DNA of 10,840 bases from Caulobacteraceae bacterium. GTDB taxonomy: Bacteria > Pseudomonadota > Alphaproteobacteria > Caulobacterales > Caulobacteraceae. The notes beneath the pieces are model-generated. The model made no database searches. It saw only the letters and a program-made list of their open reading frames with translations, and was not told the DNA's origin. Within the stretch, counting starts at the first letter, position 1; every line of letters begins with the position of its first letter. A program made the translations under genes and the position numbers. This document shows positions 1-8,186 of the stretch, piece after piece. The stretch covers positions 1 to 10,840 of the forward strand of contig JAQGII010000073.1 of assembly GCA_028291305.1 (NCBI GenBank). Direction: 5' to 3'.

Positions 1-1268
1 GCCCCGGACAGGGTGCCGGCGGGCAGGGCGGCCATCAGCACGTCGACCGGGTCCAGGCCCTCGGGGGCGTCGCCCTCGACGTTGGACACGATGTGCATGA
101 CGTGGCTGTAGCGCTCGATGGAGAAGCTGTCGGTGACCCGCACGTGCGGTCCGGCCTGGGGCTGGGCGGGGGCGTTGGAGCCTTCCGTGCGCAGCATGGC
201 CACGCGGCCGACGTCGTTGCGCCCGAGGTCCAGCAGCATCAGGTGCTCGGCGCGCTCCTTGGGATCGGCGAGGAGCTCCTTTTCCAGGTCAAGGTCATGC
301 TCCGGCGTCTTGCCGCGGGGTCGGGTGCCGGCGATCGGCCGGATGGTGATCTTGCCGTCGCGCAGGCGGACCATGATCTCGGGACTGGAGCCGGCCAGCT
401 GGAAATCGCCAAAGTTCAGATAATACATGAACGGAGACGGGTTAAGCCTTCTCAACGCTCGATAAAATGTGAACGGATCGAGCGCGAACGGAGCGCTGAA
501 CCGGTGGCTGGGCACCACCTGGAAGATGTCTCCGGCGCGGATGTACTGCTTGGCCGCCTCGACGATGCGGCGGTAGTCGCCGCGCGTGACGCCGGAGGTC
601 AGCGGCTGCTGGGGCGTGTGGACGCGCTCGGACGGGGCCGGCAGGGGGCGGCGCAGGTCGGCGACGGTGTCCTTCAGCCGGCCGCAGGCGGCGGCGTAGG
701 CGGCCTCGGCGCTGTCGCTCGAGGCGCGCGCGGGGGTGACCAGCACGATCTCCTGGCCGATGGAATCGAACACCGCCACGATCGACGGCCGCGTCATCAC
801 CGAATCCGGCAGGCCGAGCGGGTCCGGGTTGACGTCCGGCAGGGGCTCCACCAGGCGCACCATGTCGTAGCCGACGGCGCCGAACACGCCGGCGGCCATG
901 GGCGGCAGATCGGCCGGCAGGTCGATGCGCGAGCGTCCGATCAGGTCGCGCAGGGAATCCAGCGCGCCGCCGGCCTGCGGCTTGAACACCCCGGCCTTCA
1001 GGTCGGCGCCCTCGCTGATCTCGGCGGCGTCGCCCCGGCAGCGCCACACCAGGTCGGGCTTCATGGCGACGATGGAATAGCGGCCGCGCCAGGCGCCGCC
1101 CTCGACGGATTCGAACAGGAAGGCGTAGGGCCGCCCGTGGCCGATCTTCAGATAGGCCGAAACCGGGGTCTCCAGGTCGTCCACCAGCCGCACATGGACC
1201 ACCTGCGGCCGACCGGTCTCATAGGCCGCCTTGAACCGCTCGAAATCGGGCTGGATCTCCAAGGTCAC
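1..1268 (-). CDS. trpE: Anthranilate synthase component I (partial, C-terminus outside window)
   Basis: This enzyme converts chorismate to anthranilate, the first committed step of tryptophan synthesis, using ammonia from the TrpG glutaminase subunit. The first 422 residues are visible; the C-terminal part (roughly 80 residues by family length) lies beyond base 1. The N-terminal domain shows FLFESVEGG (residues 50-58), matching the LLES-type feedback site for tryptophan. The chorismate-binding domain shows GDIFQVVPSHRF (246-257), LAGSSPEIMVR (291-301), RPIAGTRPRGK (310-320), LLDLGRNDVGRV (345-356) and SIERYSHVMHIVSNVEG (383-399), all typical of functional TrpE. The start is GTG at 1268-1266, overlapping the ppiD stop codon in a GTGA quartet, so the two genes are very probably co-transcribed and translationally coupled. 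Codons 267-286 are unusually AT-rich and rich in rare codons (see findings). The family assignment is secure; the start codon is well supported. Confidence 0.96.
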   Translation of the reverse strand, partial: MTLEIQPDFERFKAAYETGRPQVVHVRLVDDLETPVSAYLKIGHGRPYAFLFESVEGGAWRGRYSIVAMKPDLVWRCRGDAAEISEGADLKAGVFKPQAGGALDSLRDLIGRSRIDLPADLPPMAAGVFGAVGYDMVRLVEPLPDVNPDPLGLPDSVMTRPSIVAVFDSIGQEIVLVTPARASSDSAEAAYAAACGRLKDTVADLRRPLPAPSERVHTPQQPLTSGVTRGDYRRIVEAAKQYIRAGDIFQVVPSHRFSAPFALDPFTFYRALRRLNPSPFMYYLNFGDFQLAGSSPEIMVRLRDGKITIRPIAGTRPRGKTPEHDLDLEKELLADPKERAEHLMLLDLGRNDVGRVAMLRTEGSNAPAQPQAGPHVRVTDSFSIERYSHVMHIVSNVEGDAPEGLDPVDVLMAALPAGTLSG

Positions 1269-3181
1269 TGGGTCTTGCCGAGAGGGGCGCCCGCAGCGCC
1301 CTTGCCGTCGCTGGGCTGCACGCCGATCGCCTGGCGGGCCAGGGTGATGTTGATCTTCGGCTTGACCTGGGTCTTGGCCCAGGCGCGGCCTTCCTGCTGC
1401 ATCTCCTCGAAGATGCCGCGCGACATCTGCACCTGGCCGCCGGGCAGGGTGGCGGCGATGACCCCGGCCGGCGGGGGCGTGATGGAGTCGATCCTGGCCA
1501 CCACGGCGCCCGTGGCGAACACCTCGCCGGTCTTGGCGGCGAAGATCTGGTTGACCTGTTCGGGGCGCAGGTTGCGGCTCTGCTGCGCCTGGGTGCGGGT
1601 GATCGACAGGTGGGTCACCGCCGAGCCGACCGACTGGGCCACGGCGTCCAGGCTTTCGCCCTTCTTCACGCGGGCGCTGAGCTCGTTGAGCTTGGCGTCC
1701 AGGCGCTTGCTCATCTCCTGCTGCAGGAAGAACTCGGTCAGGCGCGGACGCACCTTGTCCAGGGTCGGCAGGGCCGGCGGGATGATCTTGTCGACGCGCA
1801 CGGCGAAATACTCGCCCTTGCTGTCCTGCACGGCGTCGGTCTCGCCGCCCTGGGGCAGGGCGAAGGCTTCCTTCAGCAGGCGCGGCGACAGGCCGGACGG
1901 CTTGCCGTCGGCGTCGTTGCCCTGCGAGGACACCGGACCGACCTGCACCGGCGCGGCGCCAGCCGCCTTGGCGGCCTCGGCCAGGGTCGAGCCCTTCTCG
2001 TGCGCTTCTTCGAATTTCTGGGCCTGGTCGTTGGCCTTGTCGGCGGCGGCGGCGGCCTTCACCTCCTGCTCGATCTGCGCCTTGGCGTCCTCGAAGCTGA
2101 CCGTGTGGCCGGGCGTGACCTTGAGCACCTTGACCACGGCCAGGCCGAGCTGGCCCTGGATCGGATCGGACACGGCGCCCGCCGGCAGGGCGAAGGCCAC
2201 GTCGGCGACCTTGGGATCGGCGATCGAGGTCTTGATGGCGTTGGCGTAGTTGAGCGGATCGCTGCCGACGCTCTTGGCCACCGCGGTCGGGTCATAGCCC
2301 TTGCGCAGCTGCGCGGCGACTTCGGCGGCCTGCTGCGGGGTCTTGACCGAGATCTGCACCAGGCTGCGGGCTTCCTGCGACGACAGGGTGTCCTTGCGGA
2401 AGTCGTAGCGCTTCTTCACCTCGGCCGGGTCGGCGGTGACGGTCGGGGCGATCTGCTGGGCGCTGAAGCGCACCAGGGTCAGGGTGCGGGTTTCCGGGTC
2501 GGTCAGGGCCGCGGCGTTGGCCTTCATGATCTTGAGCAGGTCCGCGTCGGTCGGCTTGGGCTCCTCGCCGAGGATCTTGGGATTGATGGCGAACAGGCTG
2601 AGGTTGTGCACCTCGAAGCCGAACGCGCCCACCAGGGAGCCGTAGAGGCGCGGGGCCCGCAGGCCGGCGGCGACGCCGGACGCGAAGTGGTTGAAGGCCA
2701 CCTCGTCGCGCAGGTTCTTCTCGAAGGTCGCCGGCGTCAGGCCGTTTTCCTGTAGGCGCGCGATGTAGGTCTTCTGGTCGAACTTGCCGGAGATCGGGTC
2801 GAAGAAGGCCTTGATCTTGGCGATCTGCTCGACCACCAGCTTGTCGGACGGCCACACGCCCAGCTTGTGCAGCATCTGCGACATGGATTCCCGCTCGGCG
2901 AAAGCGCCCAGCATCCGCTGGTCCAGGCCCTGGGCCACCGCGTCCTCGGCGGTGATCGGCTGGCCCTGCTGCTGCGATTCGCGCCGGTAGGACTCGAACT
3001 CGCGCTTGAAGTCGGCGGAGGTGTAGACGCGCGAGCCGGCGGTGATGACCGCGTCGCGGGCGAACACGTTGCCCAGGTCGGCGCGCACGCTGCCGATGGT
3101 CAGCAAGCCGGCCAGCAGGGGCACGCCCAGCAGCACGGCCAGGACCTTGGACTTCGCCATCGAGCGGAAGAAAGAGAGCAT
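1265..3181 (-). CDS. ppiD: PpiD/SurA-like membrane-anchored periplasmic folding factor (peptidylprolyl isomerase family)
   Basis: The 638-residue product has a short cytoplasmic start, one membrane helix (about residues 12-32, VLAVLLGVPLLAGLLTIG) and a large periplasmic part, the architecture of PpiD, which assists proteins leaving the Sec translocon. Residues about 35-230 resemble the SurA/PpiD N-terminal chaperone domain, and about 230-358 a parvulin-type domain (ending FALPAGAVSDPIQGQLGLAVVKV). The central parvulin segment that normally carries the GGdLG motif is missing, so a chaperone role without strong isomerase activity is likely, as reported for E. coli PpiD. A second degenerate repeat of this fold may lie at about 400-565. 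I chose ATG 3181 because AAGGA lies seven bases upstream and the membrane helix follows directly; reading upstream to 3301 only adds low-complexity sequence. It is the first gene of a ppiD-trpE operon. Linkage of a Sec-exit chaperone to trpE is common in alphaproteobacteria and probably not functional. Confidence 0.9.
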   Translation of the reverse strand: MLSFFRSMAKSKVLAVLLGVPLLAGLLTIGSVRADLGNVFARDAVITAGSRVYTSADFKREFESYRRESQQQGQPITAEDAVAQGLDQRMLGAFAERESMSQMLHKLGVWPSDKLVVEQIAKIKAFFDPISGKFDQKTYIARLQENGLTPATFEKNLRDEVAFNHFASGVAAGLRAPRLYGSLVGAFGFEVHNLSLFAINPKILGEEPKPTDADLLKIMKANAAALTDPETRTLTLVRFSAQQIAPTVTADPAEVKKRYDFRKDTLSSQEARSLVQISVKTPQQAAEVAAQLRKGYDPTAVAKSVGSDPLNYANAIKTSIADPKVADVAFALPAGAVSDPIQGQLGLAVVKVLKVTPGHTVSFEDAKAQIEQEVKAAAAADKANDQAQKFEEAHEKGSTLAEAAKAAGAAPVQVGPVSSQGNDADGKPSGLSPRLLKEAFALPQGGETDAVQDSKGEYFAVRVDKIIPPALPTLDKVRPRLTEFFLQQEMSKRLDAKLNELSARVKKGESLDAVAQSVGSAVTHLSITRTQAQQSRNLRPEQVNQIFAAKTGEVFATGAVVARIDSITPPPAGVIAATLPGGQVQMSRGIFEEMQQEGRAWAKTQVKPKINITLARQAIGVQPSDGKGAAGAPLGKTQ

Positions 3182-3258
3182 AAGGCGGTCCTTGAGATCC
3201 TGCGGCGGGCTTGCGGCCCATTTCTTATCTTGTCGCGCGCGCCCTGTCCCGTGGCGGG

Positions 3259-3276
3259 CCGGACGCGGGCGTCCGG
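3259..3276. repeat. 18-bp palindrome in the ppiD/tpiA divergent region
   Basis: CCGGACGC-GG-GCGTCCGG is a perfect 8-bp inverted repeat with a 2-base centre. It overlaps the expected transcription start of the candidate ppiD promoter, where a repressor site would sit, but it could also be a chance GC-rich palindrome. It has no T-run on either side, so it is not a terminator. Confidence 0.4.
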
Positions 3277-3278
3277 CG

Positions 3279-3308
3279 GGTATAGTGGACGCTTCCGCCA
3301 TCCGGCAA
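3279..3308 (-). promoter_or_regulatory. Candidate promoter for ppiD-trpE
   Basis: Read on the minus strand, TTGCCG (3308-3303) and TATACC (3284-3279) are separated by 18 bases, a fair match to a sigma-70-type promoter. Transcription would start near 3272 and leave a leader of about 90 bases. An 8-bp perfect inverted repeat lies at the expected start point. This is a motif match only. Confidence 0.3.
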
Positions 3309-3354
3309 GGCGCCGCACCCCAAGGCCGCGTTCAGGACCGCGACGCAAGGGTGG

Positions 3355-3383
3355 ATGACACGCGCGCGCGATTGTCCTAGCAG
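3355..3383 (+). promoter_or_regulatory. Candidate promoter for tpiA
   Basis: ATGACAC (3355-3361), 14 bases, then CCTAGCAG (3376-3383) partly match the Caulobacter housekeeping consensus TTGACGS-N10-14-GCTANAWC. Transcription would begin near 3390, leaving a leader of about 40 bases with a GGAG ribosome site at 3420-3423. The spacer contains an alternating CG run (3360-3370). This is a motif match only. Confidence 0.3.
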
Positions 3384-3428
3384 GGCGACGGGGGCGGCTT
3401 TGAGGCGGTCCCGACTCCTGGAGTTTCG

Positions 3429-4181
3429 ATGACCGCGCCCCGTCCCCTGATCGCCGGAAACTGGAAGATGTTCGGGCTGGGCCCCGCCGTCGATGAAGCC
3501 CGTCAGGTGGCGGCGGCGCTGACGGCCCGGCCGGCGGCGGCCCGGGTGGCGATCTGCGCCCCCGCCACGCTGGTCGAGCGCCTGGCGCGGGCGGTGGAGG
3601 GTTGCGACGTGATCGTCGGCGGACAGGACATCCACACCGAGGCCTGCGGCGCCTTCACCGGCGACATCAGCGCCGAGATGCTGGCCGACGCCGGCGGGCG
3701 CATGGTCATCCTGGGCCATTCGGAGCGACGCTCCGCCTACGGCGAATCCGACGCCCTGACGGCGACCAAGGCCGAGGCGGCGCTCCGAGCCGGGCTGGAG
3801 CCGATCATCTGCGTGGGCGAGACCCTGGCCGAGCGCGAGGCCGGCCGCACGCTGGAGGTCATCTGCCGCCAGGTGCAGGGCTCGCTGCCGCCGGCGCTGG
3901 CCGGGACCGCCTTCGCCGTCGCCTACGAGCCGATCTGGGCCATCGGCACCGGCCTGACGCCGACGCTGGACCAGATCGAGGCATCCCACGTGGCCCTGCG
4001 CGCGGCGATGGCGCGGACGCTGGGGGAGGCGGGCCGCAGCGCGCCGATCCTCTATGGCGGCTCGGTGAAACCGTCCAACGCCGCCGAGATCCTGAAGGCC
4101 AAGGAGGTGGGCGGCGCCCTGGTCGGCGGAGCCTCGCTGAAGGCCGCGGACTTCCTCGCCATCGTGCGTGCGGCGGGCTAA
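3429..4181 (+). CDS. tpiA: Triosephosphate isomerase
   Basis: This cytoplasmic enzyme interconverts dihydroxyacetone phosphate and glyceraldehyde 3-phosphate. The 250-residue product has the full family length and all key residues: AGNWKMF with Asn11 and Lys13, ILGHSERR with the catalytic electrophile His97, AYEPIWAIGTG with the catalytic base Glu167 followed by the mobile loop 6, and the phosphate-gripping YGGSVKPSNA (209-218) and GGALVGGASL (228-237). The start ATG is supported by GGAG five bases upstream. It is transcribed away from ppiD and is followed after about 120 bp by secG and then pyrG, a gene order often seen in alphaproteobacteria. With eno at the right end, the window holds two glycolysis enzymes. 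Nothing unusual is seen in the protein. Confidence 0.98.
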   Translation: MTAPRPLIAGNWKMFGLGPAVDEARQVAAALTARPAAARVAICAPATLVERLARAVEGCDVIVGGQDIHTEACGAFTGDISAEMLADAGGRMVILGHSERRSAYGESDALTATKAEAALRAGLEPIICVGETLAEREAGRTLEVICRQVQGSLPPALAGTAFAVAYEPIWAIGTGLTPTLDQIEASHVALRAAMARTLGEAGRSAPILYGGSVKPSNAAEILKAKEVGGALVGGASLKAADFLAIVRAAG

Positions 4182-4195
4182 TCGCCTCGCGTCCC

Positions 4196-4224
4196 TTTGC
4201 ACCCAAACACCGATGGTGTTAGAG
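4196..4224 (+). promoter_or_regulatory. Candidate promoter with embedded hairpin between tpiA and secG
   Basis: TTTGCA (4196-4201) and GTTAGA (4218-4223), 16 bases apart, form a weak promoter-like pair in the tpiA-secG gap. The spacer contains a perfect inverted repeat, AACACC-GAT-GGTGTT (4206-4220), which overlaps the possible -10 element. The hairpin lacks a T-run, so it is unlikely to be a Rho-independent terminator; an operator or a processing site is possible. Confidence 0.25.
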
Positions 4225-4271
4225 GGGCCGCTTGATCGGCGCTCCTGGACTTCAAACCGGGGAGCGTCCAC

Positions 4272-4358
4272 ATGCTTTTGAAATTCACGGGCTCCCTTCC
4301 TTGCAGATCCTGGTCAACATCCTCCTGGTCATCAACGTCTTCGTGTGTATCGCGCTGA
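4272..4358 (+). CDS. Possible 28-codon small ORF overlapping the start of secG
   Basis: ATG 4272 has a well-placed GGAG (4261-4264) seven bases upstream, the best ribosome site in the tpiA-secG gap. It opens a 28-codon frame, beginning MLLKFTGSLPCR and rich in Ser and Trp, that ends at TGA 4356-4358 inside secG. It is in a different frame from SecG. It may be a leader peptide that tunes secG translation, a chance ORF, or the true secG start separated from the rest by a sequencing indel. No protein family is recognised. Confidence 0.3.
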   Translation: MLLKFTGSLPCRSWSTSSWSSTSSCVSR

Positions 4359-4789
4359 TCGCCGTGGTGCTGATCCAGCGGTCCGAAGGCGGCGCGCTGG
4401 GCATGGGCGGCGGCGGCGGGCCGTCGGGCTTCCTGACCACCCGCGGCGCGGGCGACCTGTTGACCCGCCTGACCTGGATCCTGGCCACCGTCTTCTTCGT
4501 GCTGAGCATGACCCAGACCGTGCTGAGCGGCAAAGCGCACGGCGGCGCCGCTTCGATCGTCGACCACATCAACCCGCAGAGCCTGGACCTGTCAGCGCCG
4601 CAATCGCCGTCCTCGGTCCCGGGCGCCGCCCCGGCCGCGCCCGCCGCGGGCTCGTCCGCTCCCGCCCTGCAGGCCCCGACCCCGACGCCGCAGGCTCCCG
4701 CCGGTCCGGCCCAGCCGTCCAACGATCCGTTCGGCGTGCTGAGCGCACCGACTCCCTCAGCGCCGGCTCCGGCCCCCAAGAAAAACTAG
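4301..4789 (+). CDS. secG: Sec translocon subunit SecG
   Basis: SecG is the small auxiliary subunit of the SecYEG protein-export channel in the inner membrane. The product (162 residues from TTG 4301) has a first membrane helix at about residues 3-25 (LVNILLVINVFVCIALIAVV), the diagnostic LIQRSEGGALGMGGGGG, then GAGDLLTRLTWILATVF leading into a second helix ending near residue 73. A long Ala/Pro/Ser-rich tail follows (about 95-162), ending PAPKKN; such tails are usual in alphaproteobacterial SecG but absent from E. coli SecG. The start is uncertain: TTG 4301 gives the expected short N-terminus but has no clear Shine-Dalgarno sequence, and a TTG at 4232 in the same frame would add 23 unlikely residues. 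It lies between tpiA and pyrG. Confidence 0.92.
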   Translation: MQILVNILLVINVFVCIALIAVVLIQRSEGGALGMGGGGGPSGFLTTRGAGDLLTRLTWILATVFFVLSMTQTVLSGKAHGGAASIVDHINPQSLDLSAPQSPSSVPGAAPAAPAAGSSAPALQAPTPTPQAPAGPAQPSNDPFGVLSAPTPSAPAPAPKKN

Positions 4790-4819
4790 TCGTCCACATG
4801 TTCAAACCGCCGGGCGGTC

Positions 4820-6489
<1,670 letters not shown>

Positions 6490-6639
6490 ATGAGCGGGCC
6501 TGACGTCGGGGTCTGCTTCCTCGGCGACAGCTACATGCTCGGCCAGAGCGACGGCGCCCACCCCAATGCCGAGGGCTATCGCCGGGCGGCCGAGGCCTTC
6601 CTGGCCTGGACCTCCTGGCGCGACTGGCTGGACCAATAA
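6490..6639 (+). pseudogene. Internally deleted SGNH/GDSL hydrolase remnant (49 codons, frame open)
   Basis: The ORF begins directly after the pyrG stop codon. Its first half, VGVCFLGDSYMLGQ, is the block I motif of SGNH/GDSL hydrolases with the nucleophile Ser in GDS (residue 14). Four residues later it reads DGAHPNAEGYRRAAEAF, the C-terminal block V with the DxxH catalytic Asp and His. Family members are typically about 180-220 residues, with the oxyanion Gly (block II) and Asn (block III) in between, so roughly 150 residues appear to be missing by an in-frame internal deletion. The ends are otherwise well conserved, suggesting a recent event or some remaining constraint. An alternative is that the small protein has been kept as such. 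It was probably co-translated with pyrG. Too small to fold as an SGNH hydrolase; function unlikely but untested. Confidence 0.72.
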
Positions 6640-6641
6640 AG

Positions 6642-6655
6642 CGACTGAAAAGTCG
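6642..6655 (+). repeat. Small hairpin with GAAA tetraloop after the SGNH remnant
   Basis: CGACT-GAAA-AGTCG forms a 5-bp stem closed by a GNRA-type tetraloop, two bases after the stop codon of the hydrolase remnant. There is no T-run immediately after it, so it is at best a weak terminator or an RNA 3'-end stabiliser for the pyrG transcript. Confidence 0.35.
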
Positions 6656-6731
6656 GGTCGTCGACATATCTGATCTTATTTGATTTCGGTCAGCCAAGAC
6701 CCGGATCATAACCGTCCGCGTCACGTTTTGG

Positions 6732-6754
6732 TTTGGGCGCGTTTCAGCGCCAAA
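6732..6754 (+). repeat. Hairpin upstream of the histidine kinase start
   Basis: TTTGG-g-CGC, a six-base loop, then GCG-CCAAA pair to give an 8-bp stem with one bulged G. The stem ends 12 bases before the preferred ATG of the kinase. It would lie in the leader if translation starts at 6767, and inside the coding sequence if the TTG at 6680 were used. It may affect ribosome access. The surrounding 6640-6800 stretch is visibly less GC-rich than the genes on either side, as expected for a promoter region. Confidence 0.3.
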
Positions 6755-6766
6755 TGGCCTCACAGA

Positions 6767-8122
6767 ATGACTATTCGTGGGCACGCGCTTCTCGGGAAAA
6801 TGACTGCGGTATTTGCGCAGAGGGTCGGACTTGCGACTTCGGTGGCCTACGGACTTGGGGCGGCCGCGTTCGGACTTGGATTGGCGCAGACGCTGAACCT
6901 GCTTTCCGGTCACGGCTATCCCTATCAATGCTTCTTCCTGGGCGTGATTGTGGGCGCCGCGCTGGGCGGCGCGGCTGCAGCGCTGACGGCCGCGGCGGGG
7001 ATGGGCATCGTCGGGTGGCTGCTGTTTACCTGGGACATGATCGGCGACAGCGAACGCTTCAGCCTGCCCGTGCATCTGGCGGCGGTGGCCATCGTCGCGG
7101 CCATCACACTCGCCCTACGCCATGTCGCATGGCAGGTGGGCCATGAACGGACCAAGACGGACAGCGCGCTGAGCCAGCTGAAGGTTTCGCAGGAGCACAG
7201 CCGCCGGTTCGTCGACCTGACGCCGCACATCGCCTGGACCGCCGACCCGCAGGGACGGCTCACCTTGCTGCCCAAGAAGATATCGACCTTAACCGGGGCG
7301 CCGCAGGAGGATCTCCTCGGCGAGGGGTGGAAGGACCTTGTGCATCCGGACGACAGGCAGGCAGTCGACCGGGCGTGGGCCGAAGCCCTCGCGACCGGCG
7401 AACCCTATCTGGTCGAATTCCGGGGCCGTCGACTCGATGGCGCCTACGTATGGATGCGCTCCCAGGCCTATGCCGCGAAGGACGCCAACGGCCGCATCAC
7501 CTGTTGGTACGGCCTCTCCGAGAACATCAACACGCGCAAGACCGTCGAAGAGGATCGCGAGCTGCTCATCCGCGAGGTCGATCATCGCTCCCGCAACATC
7601 CTGACCGTCCTGCAGGGCCTGGTGTCGACCATGCCCAAGGACGATCCCAAGCGGTTCGCGGAGGTGTTCAGCGCCCGCCTGGTCGCCCTGGCCAACGCCC
7701 ACGGCCTGCTGGCCGACCGCCGCTGGCGGGGTGTGGACATCCGCAGCCTCCTCGAGGGCGAGCTGGCGCCCTACGGGTTGGAGCGGACCGAATTTGCGGG
7801 CGGATCGCTGATCGTGGGGGCCGAGCGGGTCCAGCAGCTGTCCATGATCCTGCATGAGCTAGCCACCAACTCGGCCAAGTACGGTTGCCTGTCGGTCCCC
7901 GCCGGGCGCCTGAGCGTCCAGTGGCGGTCCGAAGGTTCCGCCGTGCGGATCGAATGGATCGAATCGGGCGGTCCGTGCGTCTCTCCGCCCACGCGCCACG
8001 GCTTCGGCTCGACCTTGATCCAGTCGATCGCCGGCCGGGGGCGCGGCGAGAGCGTCCGCTACGACTGGCGACCGGAAGGCTTGCACTGCGCCATCGTGCT
8101 CGCCAACCTGGTGGACGGCTGA
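6767..8122 (+). CDS. Membrane-anchored PAS-domain HWE-family sensor histidine kinase
   Basis: From ATG 6767 the product is 451 residues. Hydrophobic segments at about 20-46, 55-89 (probably two) and 100-120 form an N-terminal membrane unit resembling DUF4118-type anchors. A PAS domain follows (about 143-260, with FVDLTPHIAWTADPQGRLT and GWKDLVHPDDR). The phospho-acceptor box is LIREVDHRSRNILTVLQG with His273; the ATP-binding part has HELATNSAKYG (363-373, Asn368), the family-defining Trp-x-Glu in IEWIE (397-399) and GFGSTLI (412-418). These features define HWE kinases, which in alphaproteobacteria often feed light, redox or general-stress pathways. No response regulator is adjacent, so the partner and signal are unknown. 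The start is uncertain: ATG 6800 and TTG 6680 are in frame, none with a good Shine-Dalgarno; 6767 or 6800 fits best with the membrane domain. Confidence 0.9.
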   Translation: MTIRGHALLGKMTAVFAQRVGLATSVAYGLGAAAFGLGLAQTLNLLSGHGYPYQCFFLGVIVGAALGGAAAALTAAAGMGIVGWLLFTWDMIGDSERFSLPVHLAAVAIVAAITLALRHVAWQVGHERTKTDSALSQLKVSQEHSRRFVDLTPHIAWTADPQGRLTLLPKKISTLTGAPQEDLLGEGWKDLVHPDDRQAVDRAWAEALATGEPYLVEFRGRRLDGAYVWMRSQAYAAKDANGRITCWYGLSENINTRKTVEEDRELLIREVDHRSRNILTVLQGLVSTMPKDDPKRFAEVFSARLVALANAHGLLADRRWRGVDIRSLLEGELAPYGLERTEFAGGSLIVGAERVQQLSMILHELATNSAKYGCLSVPAGRLSVQWRSEGSAVRIEWIESGGPCVSPPTRHGFGSTLIQSIAGRGRGESVRYDWRPEGLHCAIVLANLVDG

Positions 8123-8131
8123 GATCCAGGC

Positions 8132-8148
8132 CGGTCCATTTGGGACCG
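8132..8148. repeat. Inverted repeat between the kinase and VOC genes
   Basis: CGGTCC-ATTTG-GGACCG is a perfect 6-bp inverted repeat with a 5-base loop, ten bases after the kinase stop codon. A GAATC site overlaps its right edge (8148-8152). It lacks a T-run, so it may be an operator for the downstream VOC gene or a weak transcript-end hairpin. Confidence 0.35.
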
Positions 8149-8186
8149 AATCCCCGGGCTGAGCGCCGCCAAGAGCGGAGGAACCG

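Noticed and set aside
440..456. CtrA-like site in the AT-rich trpE patch (TTGA ... TTAAC)
   Set aside because: The half-sites are separated by 6 rather than 7 bases, one half is imperfect, and it lies deep in a coding sequence.
93..2249. Long plus-strand open frame (718 codons) opposite trpE and ppiD
   Set aside because: Antisense shadow of two well-recognised genes in GC-rich DNA; the translation is low-complexity Arg/Gly/Ala-rich with no recognisable domain.
3182..3301. Longer ppiD start adding 40 residues
   Set aside because: The extra residues are low complexity, would cover the promoter region, and the ATG at 3181 has its own AAGGA site just before a proper membrane helix.
3360..3370. 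Alternating CG run as a possible Z-DNA or recombination site
   Set aside because: Short (about five CG units) and expected by chance in DNA this GC-rich.
3225..4271. Minus-strand open frame (348 codons) opposite tpiA
   Set aside because: Antisense to a clear TpiA and running into the divergent promoter region; no motif.
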